11,132 nucleotides of DNA from Parabacteroides sp. (GTDB lineage: Bacteria; Bacteroidota; Bacteroidia; Bacteroidales; Tannerellaceae): the NCBI GenBank assembly GCA_019411205.1, contig DXRF01000025.1:7787-18918 (forward strand), given 5' to 3'. Made by a program: the position numbers and the translations under genes. This document shows, one piece after another, positions 8,262 to 11,132 of this stretch. How positions within the stretch are numbered: position 1 is the first letter of the stretch; each line of letters opens with the position of its first letter. Under the pieces are notes generated by a model. That model saw only the letters and a program-made list of their open reading frames with translations, ran no database searches and was not told the origin of the DNA.

Positions 8262-9104
8262 TTAGTTACCGATCCTGAATGTTCCGATCTTGCCTGCCGG
8301 ATAGAACATGAACTGGCGGTCCATCTTTCCGCGGATCGGATTGTATTCGTAATTGATTCCTACGCCGACCTTGAAGCCGCTGTCGTTCACTTTGAATTCG
8401 AATGCTCCGCCTACGTTTGTATGGTTGTAGAACGGGTTCATCAGCATATGCGGGTTGTTTCTTTCGTTGTGGTCGTAAAACGTATATTGTCCCCATCCTC
8501 TCACAGTCATCCAGTCGGTCACGTCATAGCTGGCCATCGCATTGAACCCGCTCATGAATTGGGGAGAGGGATTGAACGGGGTGAAATAGCGTCCGCCGAA
8601 AGCACCTCCCGATAGGGAGAACCGGTCGTGTGTCCATAGCAGTTCCGTATTGATCCGGGTAAGACCGCCGATACCGGGCCATGTGTATTGTTGTCCGCTT
8701 GTGATAAAGGCCACTTGTTCGCTGACGGGAACGACTGATACTTCATGAAAATCCAATGCCATCGGCGAGACGCGTCTTAACATCGGTGTGTACGGATTGA
8801 AAAAAGGCTGATAGGCGGCAGATGAAATAATCATGTCCATCGGACGCTCTTGTTCATATGCGGATTGGACGGGAAGGTCGGGAATGAATTCACGCAACTT
8901 GGCTTCGATCAGTTGCCTGTCCGATGGCGTGAAACTTTTGTATGCGAATTTGGGTAGGTTCAAGTCGAAAACAGCTCGTTTGGGCACTGCCACCATTCGT
9001 CCTTCTTTGGTTCTGATCCAAGTCAGATCGGATTGTGCTTGCAGACATAATGCGCACAATAACAACATGATTAAACTAATTCCCCGCTTCATACAACAAC
9101 TCAT
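8262..9104 (-). CDS. Secreted, probably outer-membrane beta-barrel-like protein of unknown function
   Basis: I do not recognise a named family. The 280-aa frame begins MSCCMKRGISL; the internal ATG at 9092 gives MKRGISLIMLLLCALCLQAQS, a more usual signal peptide with cleavage after LQA or QAQ, so 9092 is the likelier true start. After a non-repetitive region (about 25-115) rich in basic and proline residues, the rest shows alternating aromatic/small strands: GGLTRINTELLWTHDRFSLS, FGGRYF, NAMASYDVTDWMTVRGWGQY, VGGAFEFKVN and FKVGVGINYEYN. This suits an outer-membrane barrel or barrel-associated protein with perhaps six or more strands. It does not end in an aromatic residue (last residues FRIGN), unlike the receptors. 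It is convergent with module 2 (79-bp gap, no convincing terminator) and divergent from the ECF sigma gene, which raises the possibility that it belongs to that sigma factor's regulon (inference). Confidence 0.8.
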   Translation of the reverse strand: MSCCMKRGISLIMLLLCALCLQAQSDLTWIRTKEGRMVAVPKRAVFDLNLPKFAYKSFTPSDRQLIEAKLREFIPDLPVQSAYEQERPMDMIISSAAYQPFFNPYTPMLRRVSPMALDFHEVSVVPVSEQVAFITSGQQYTWPGIGGLTRINTELLWTHDRFSLSGGAFGGRYFTPFNPSPQFMSGFNAMASYDVTDWMTVRGWGQYTFYDHNERNNPHMLMNPFYNHTNVGGAFEFKVNDSGFKVGVGINYEYNPIRGKMDRQFMFYPAGKIGTFRIGN

Positions 9105-9216
9105 TTAATTTCTGCGAAGATAAAAATAAATTTAGATTTTTGTGTATAAATAATGAAGATAGATGCAACTATCCGGAAGCCTGTTTCATCATATAATCAG
9201 AGAGTAGCAAGTATTT
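9105..9216. promoter_or_regulatory. Divergent intergenic region with likely promoters both ways
   Basis: This 112-bp AT-rich gap separates the divergent secreted-protein and sigma genes, so both must be driven from here or from close by. On the + strand GATTTTTG (9135-9142) matches five of the six fixed bases of the Bacteroides -7 consensus TAnnTTTG, but I see no TTTG at the right distance upstream. On the - strand TATCTTCG (about 9114-9121) is also one base off the consensus and would give a very short leader, which would fit the 9092 start of the - strand gene better than 9104. If the ECF sigma factor drives its own operon, its own binding site should also lie here; I cannot identify it. 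Confidence 0.35.
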
Positions 9217-9777
9217 ATGGACGAACAACTGTTAATCGACGGATGCAAGCGTGGCGAAGCATCGGCTCGTAAAGAATTATACGAACTGTATGCACTGGCC
9301 ATGATGAGCGTATGTGCTCGTTACGTTCGTGACAGGGAGACGGCTCGCGACTTGCTTCAAGATGGATTTATCAAAGTATTCACCAAAATACAGACCTATT
9401 CGGCTACAGGTCCGTTTGGCGCCTGGATACGAAGAGTGTTTGTGACGACGGTACTCGAATATCTCCGTAAATACGATGCTCTCCGGTCGAGTTCCCCGAT
9501 TGATGAATATGGAGAACAGGTTGAAGATATGGATGCTTCTGTACTGGACCGCTTATCGGCCGACGATTTACTGGAATGCATCTCCCGGTTACCTGCCGGT
9601 TACCGGACTGTCTTCAACCTGTATGCCATCGAAGGATATACGCATAAGGAAATAGCAGCTATGCTGCATATACAGGAGATCACTTCCCGCTCCCAGTTTG
9701 CGCGGGCAAGGAAAGCATTACAGGAAATGGTTCAATCTTTAATAGCGCAGGACAATGTCAACAGCAACAGAACATAA
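9217..9777 (+). CDS. ECF-type RNA polymerase sigma-70 factor, partner of the adjacent dual-membrane anti-sigma factor
   Basis: A 186-aa extracytoplasmic-function sigma factor, normal in length. Region 2 covers about 20-86: ARDLLQDGFIKVFTKIQTY (residues 43-61) corresponds to region 2.2, the core RNA polymerase contact, and GPFGAWIRRVFVTTVLEYLRK marks 2.3-2.4 for -10 recognition. Region 4 covers about 115-170: SRLPAGYRTVFNLYAIEGYT followed by the helix-turn-helix HKEIAAMLHIQEITSRSQFARARKAL, which binds the -35 element. There is no additional C-terminal domain. The downstream gene starts inside its last 23 nt, in another frame, indicating tight translational coupling as is usual for sigma/anti-sigma pairs. 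By its region 4 pattern and its neighbour it fits the ECF21 group described in Bacteroidetes (group assignment from memory, moderate certainty). The start at 9217 lacks a clear Shine-Dalgarno but matches the usual sigma N-terminus. Confidence 0.94.
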   Translation: MDEQLLIDGCKRGEASARKELYELYALAMMSVCARYVRDRETARDLLQDGFIKVFTKIQTYSATGPFGAWIRRVFVTTVLEYLRKYDALRSSSPIDEYGEQVEDMDASVLDRLSADDLLECISRLPAGYRTVFNLYAIEGYTHKEIAAMLHIQEITSRSQFARARKALQEMVQSLIAQDNVNSNRT

Positions 9778-11029
9778 TGAGCATTTAGACCTGTTCAGTT
9801 TGAAGGTAAGGCAAAAACTGGAGGATCACCGGTTGCCCGTCGATATGGAGGGCTGGGAACAAATCGAGGCGAAAATGACCGGACGTCCGCGTCTTTCCGT
9901 CTGGAGGATCGGTGGCTGGGTGACTGTTGCTGCTGTTCTTGCCCTGTTATTCCTGATCCGTTTGTACCCGACCGTTCGCATTCCCGCGCTTGACGCGGGA
10001 TCGCAGGAAGAGGGACTGATCGTCGAAAAGACGAATCCCAAGAAAATGGATACAGAAGGACTGCAACCGGACAGAGACGGGTCTTTTACGATCCCGCGTC
10101 AAACGCGAGAACGGATGGTTGCCCATGTTGCACGAAAGGGGGAAACCGTTCCTATTCCTGTTGATGTGGCCGCGTGGGAAGAGGCTATTGCAGAAGAAGG
10201 AGAGGTCGAGCTTCCTCCAAAAGCAGAGGTTACACACCCGGCAGCCGAAGTGCCTGTCATACAGCATATAGGACCGGAACCGGAAAAACACCGGACTCAA
10301 AAACTGTTCGCAAGAGCGGATAGGCCAAAGGCGAAGGGAGGCGGATGGCAGATCGGAGCCAATATGGGGACAGGAGGGCATTTATCGTTAGGTATGGGAT
10401 TGGATGACACTTATCAAAATGATATGAGCAACACCCCGATAGACCCAAATGTACCTCTTCCTCCCATCCCTCCTGTTGTGGACGACGAGCCGGAAGTGGA
10501 GATGGGGAGCGGCCCAGAAAGCTTCTCCCAAGCGGACTGCGCATCGCCTTTATCGTTCGGGATAACCGTACGCAAGAATCTGAATAACCGTATCGCCCTT
10601 GAGAGCGGTTTGGTTTATACTTATTTGTACACGAAGTTGAGCCAGAGCCGGATGATCTGCGGCCGTGCAACGTTGGGGCTTCACTATTTAGGTATTCCGG
10701 TCAATCTGGTGATTAATTTGTGGGACAATCCGAATTGGAATGTGTATGTCTCTGGTGGTTTCATGATAGAGAAAGGAGTGCGCTCCATCTATCATGTGGA
10801 GGCATATGGACTCGATGAGCATAAATCTGCCACACACCGTTCCGGTATAGACGGATTGCAATGGTCGTTGAACTTGTCTGTCGGTGTCTCTTACCGTTTC
10901 TATCGGAATTGGAGCTTGTACCTGGAGCCTCGTTATTCTTATTATTTCGATAACAACCAGCCGGTGAGTTATCGCACCGAGAACATGACGTTGATAGGTG
11001 TTGGAGCTGGAGTACGCTTCGAGTTTTGA
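9755..11029 (+). CDS. Dma-like dual membrane-spanning anti-sigma factor (inner-membrane helix fused to outer-membrane beta-barrel)
   Basis: A 424-aa protein with four parts. Residues 1-48 are hydrophilic, with LFSLKVRQKLEDHRLPVDM and GWEQIEAKM; this is the expected cytoplasmic sigma-binding segment. Residues about 50-70 form one transmembrane helix (VTVAAVLALLFLIRL) with arginines on its N-terminal side, as for an N-in orientation. Residues about 71-195 are a Pro/Glu/Lys-rich periplasmic linker without obvious fold. Residues about 196-424 show eight amphipathic strands (for example GGWQIGANMG, SPLSFGITVRKNL, IALESGLVYTYLY, IPVNLVINLW, NVYVSGGFMI, SLNLSVGVSYRF, SLYLEPRYSYYF) and end in GVGAGVRFEF, a classical barrel end. 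There is no cleavable signal. This matches the Dma proteins reported in Bacteroides thetaiotaomicron, which regulate their sigma partner and outer-membrane vesiculation. The sigma gene overlaps it by 23 nt. A start further downstream is unlikely because the overlap frame and the N-terminal motif fit well. Confidence 0.85.
   Translation: MSTATEHNEHLDLFSLKVRQKLEDHRLPVDMEGWEQIEAKMTGRPRLSVWRIGGWVTVAAVLALLFLIRLYPTVRIPALDAGSQEEGLIVEKTNPKKMDTEGLQPDRDGSFTIPRQTRERMVAHVARKGETVPIPVDVAAWEEAIAEEGEVELPPKAEVTHPAAEVPVIQHIGPEPEKHRTQKLFARADRPKAKGGGWQIGANMGTGGHLSLGMGLDDTYQNDMSNTPIDPNVPLPPIPPVVDDEPEVEMGSGPESFSQADCASPLSFGITVRKNLNNRIALESGLVYTYLYTKLSQSRMICGRATLGLHYLGIPVNLVINLWDNPNWNVYVSGGFMIEKGVRSIYHVEAYGLDEHKSATHRSGIDGLQWSLNLSVGVSYRFYRNWSLYLEPRYSYYFDNNQPVSYRTENMTLIGVGAGVRFEF
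9981..10003 (+). repeat. Palindromic repeat copy 1 inside the anti-sigma gene
   Basis: A perfect hairpin TCCCGCG-CTTGA-CGCGGGA (stem 7, loop 5; 9982-10000). The 23-nt unit including flanks is matched at 21 of 23 positions by the reverse complement of the unit at 10089-10111. It lies in frame in the part encoding the periplasmic linker just after the membrane helix (residues about 76-83, IPALDAGS). It resembles a REP-like palindrome; that is inference. Confidence 0.75.
10089..10111 (-). repeat. Palindromic repeat copy 2, opposite orientation
   Basis: This copy contains TCCCGCG-TCAAA-CGCGAGA, a hairpin with one mismatched pair, and equals the reverse complement of the 9981-10003 unit except at two positions. 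It encodes linker residues about 112-119 (TIPRQTRE) in a different frame relation to the palindrome than copy 1. The two copies, 85 nt apart, could also pair with each other in the mRNA to form one long stem. Confidence 0.75.
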
Positions 11030-11104
11030 AAATCAACGACACGGTATAAACTATAATACGCTTCAGCTTGTTATATCTTATGGTTATTTAAATAAAAACA
11101 GGCG
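11030..11104. other. Intergenic leader before the aldolase gene
   Basis: A 75-bp AT-rich gap. I see no convincing terminator for the anti-sigma gene (no GC-rich stem followed by a T run) and no good match to the Bacteroides promoter TAnnTTTG. Whether the aldolase gene has its own promoter is therefore open. Confidence 0.4.
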
Positions 11105-11132
11105 ATGAAATTCTTTATTGACACGGCTAATC
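11105..11132 (+). CDS. fsa: Transaldolase-like fructose-6-phosphate aldolase, 5' end only
   Basis: Only nine codons are present before the window ends: MKFFIDTAN. This N-terminus is highly characteristic of the small transaldolase/fructose-6-phosphate aldolase group (FSA/TalC type, usually about 215-220 aa), cytoplasmic class I aldolases with a Schiff-base lysine later in the barrel, acting in pentose phosphate or fructose 6-phosphate/dihydroxyacetone metabolism. Nothing but the N-terminal strand and its conserved aspartate (residue 6) is visible, so FSA and transaldolase cannot be told apart. It is the next gene on the same strand as the sigma/anti-sigma pair, but a functional link is not indicated. 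Confidence 0.75.

Noticed and set aside
8220..8615. Open frame of 131 aa on the + strand opposite the secreted-protein gene
   Set aside because: The - strand frame has a signal peptide and beta-strand pattern across the same bases; the + strand product has neither.
9122..9141. Inverted repeat AAAAAT / ATTTTT in the divergent region as an operator
   Set aside because: It is short and made only of A and T in an AT-rich stretch; chance is a sufficient explanation.

Overview
The window reads as chromosomal DNA of a Bacteroidales gut-type bacterium (Bacteroides or Parabacteroides are the closest fit). The reasons are the gene families: a FecR-type anti-sigma factor with a DUF4974 tail, TonB-dependent receptors carrying an STN plus a carboxypeptidase-regulatory-like domain, DUF4249 lipoproteins, and an ECF sigma factor paired with a membrane protein ending in a beta-barrel. 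Shine-Dalgarno signals are mostly weak, which also fits. No RNA gene, CRISPR array, transposase or phage gene was seen.

Layout. (1) Positions 1-8182, + strand, hold one probable operon: the 3' part of a FecR-like anti-sigma factor, then two successive modules, each a TonB-dependent outer-membrane receptor followed by a DUF4249 lipoprotein (637-4325 and 4403-8182). The modules are diverged paralogues. Both receptors have the N-terminal STN domain that in Fec-type systems contacts FecR, so one or both probably act as transducers: substrate binding outside, STN-to-FecR contact in the periplasm, release of an ECF sigma factor in the cytoplasm. The matching sigma gene would lie just left of the window. 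No SusD-like gene is present, so DUF4249 is probably the surface partner. The substrate cannot be read from the sequence. (2) Positions 8262-9104, - strand, hold a secreted protein with beta-barrel-like strands, convergent with module 2. (3) From a 112-bp divergent gap, a second regulatory operon runs on the + strand: an ECF sigma factor (9217-9777) overlapping by 23 nt a 424-aa protein (9755-11029). That protein has a short cytoplasmic N-terminus, one inner-membrane helix, a long periplasmic linker and a C-terminal eight-stranded-looking beta-barrel. This is the architecture of the dual membrane-spanning anti-sigma factors (Dma) reported from Bacteroides thetaiotaomicron, where such a pair controls vesicle formation. 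(4) The last 28 bases begin a transaldolase-like fructose-6-phosphate aldolase gene.

The most notable items are the envelope-spanning sigma/anti-sigma pair, and a pair of palindromic sequences in opposite orientation that lie in frame inside the linker of the anti-sigma gene. Thus two different solutions for carrying an outside signal to a sigma factor sit next to each other: a three-protein Fec relay on the left and a single protein crossing both membranes on the right.
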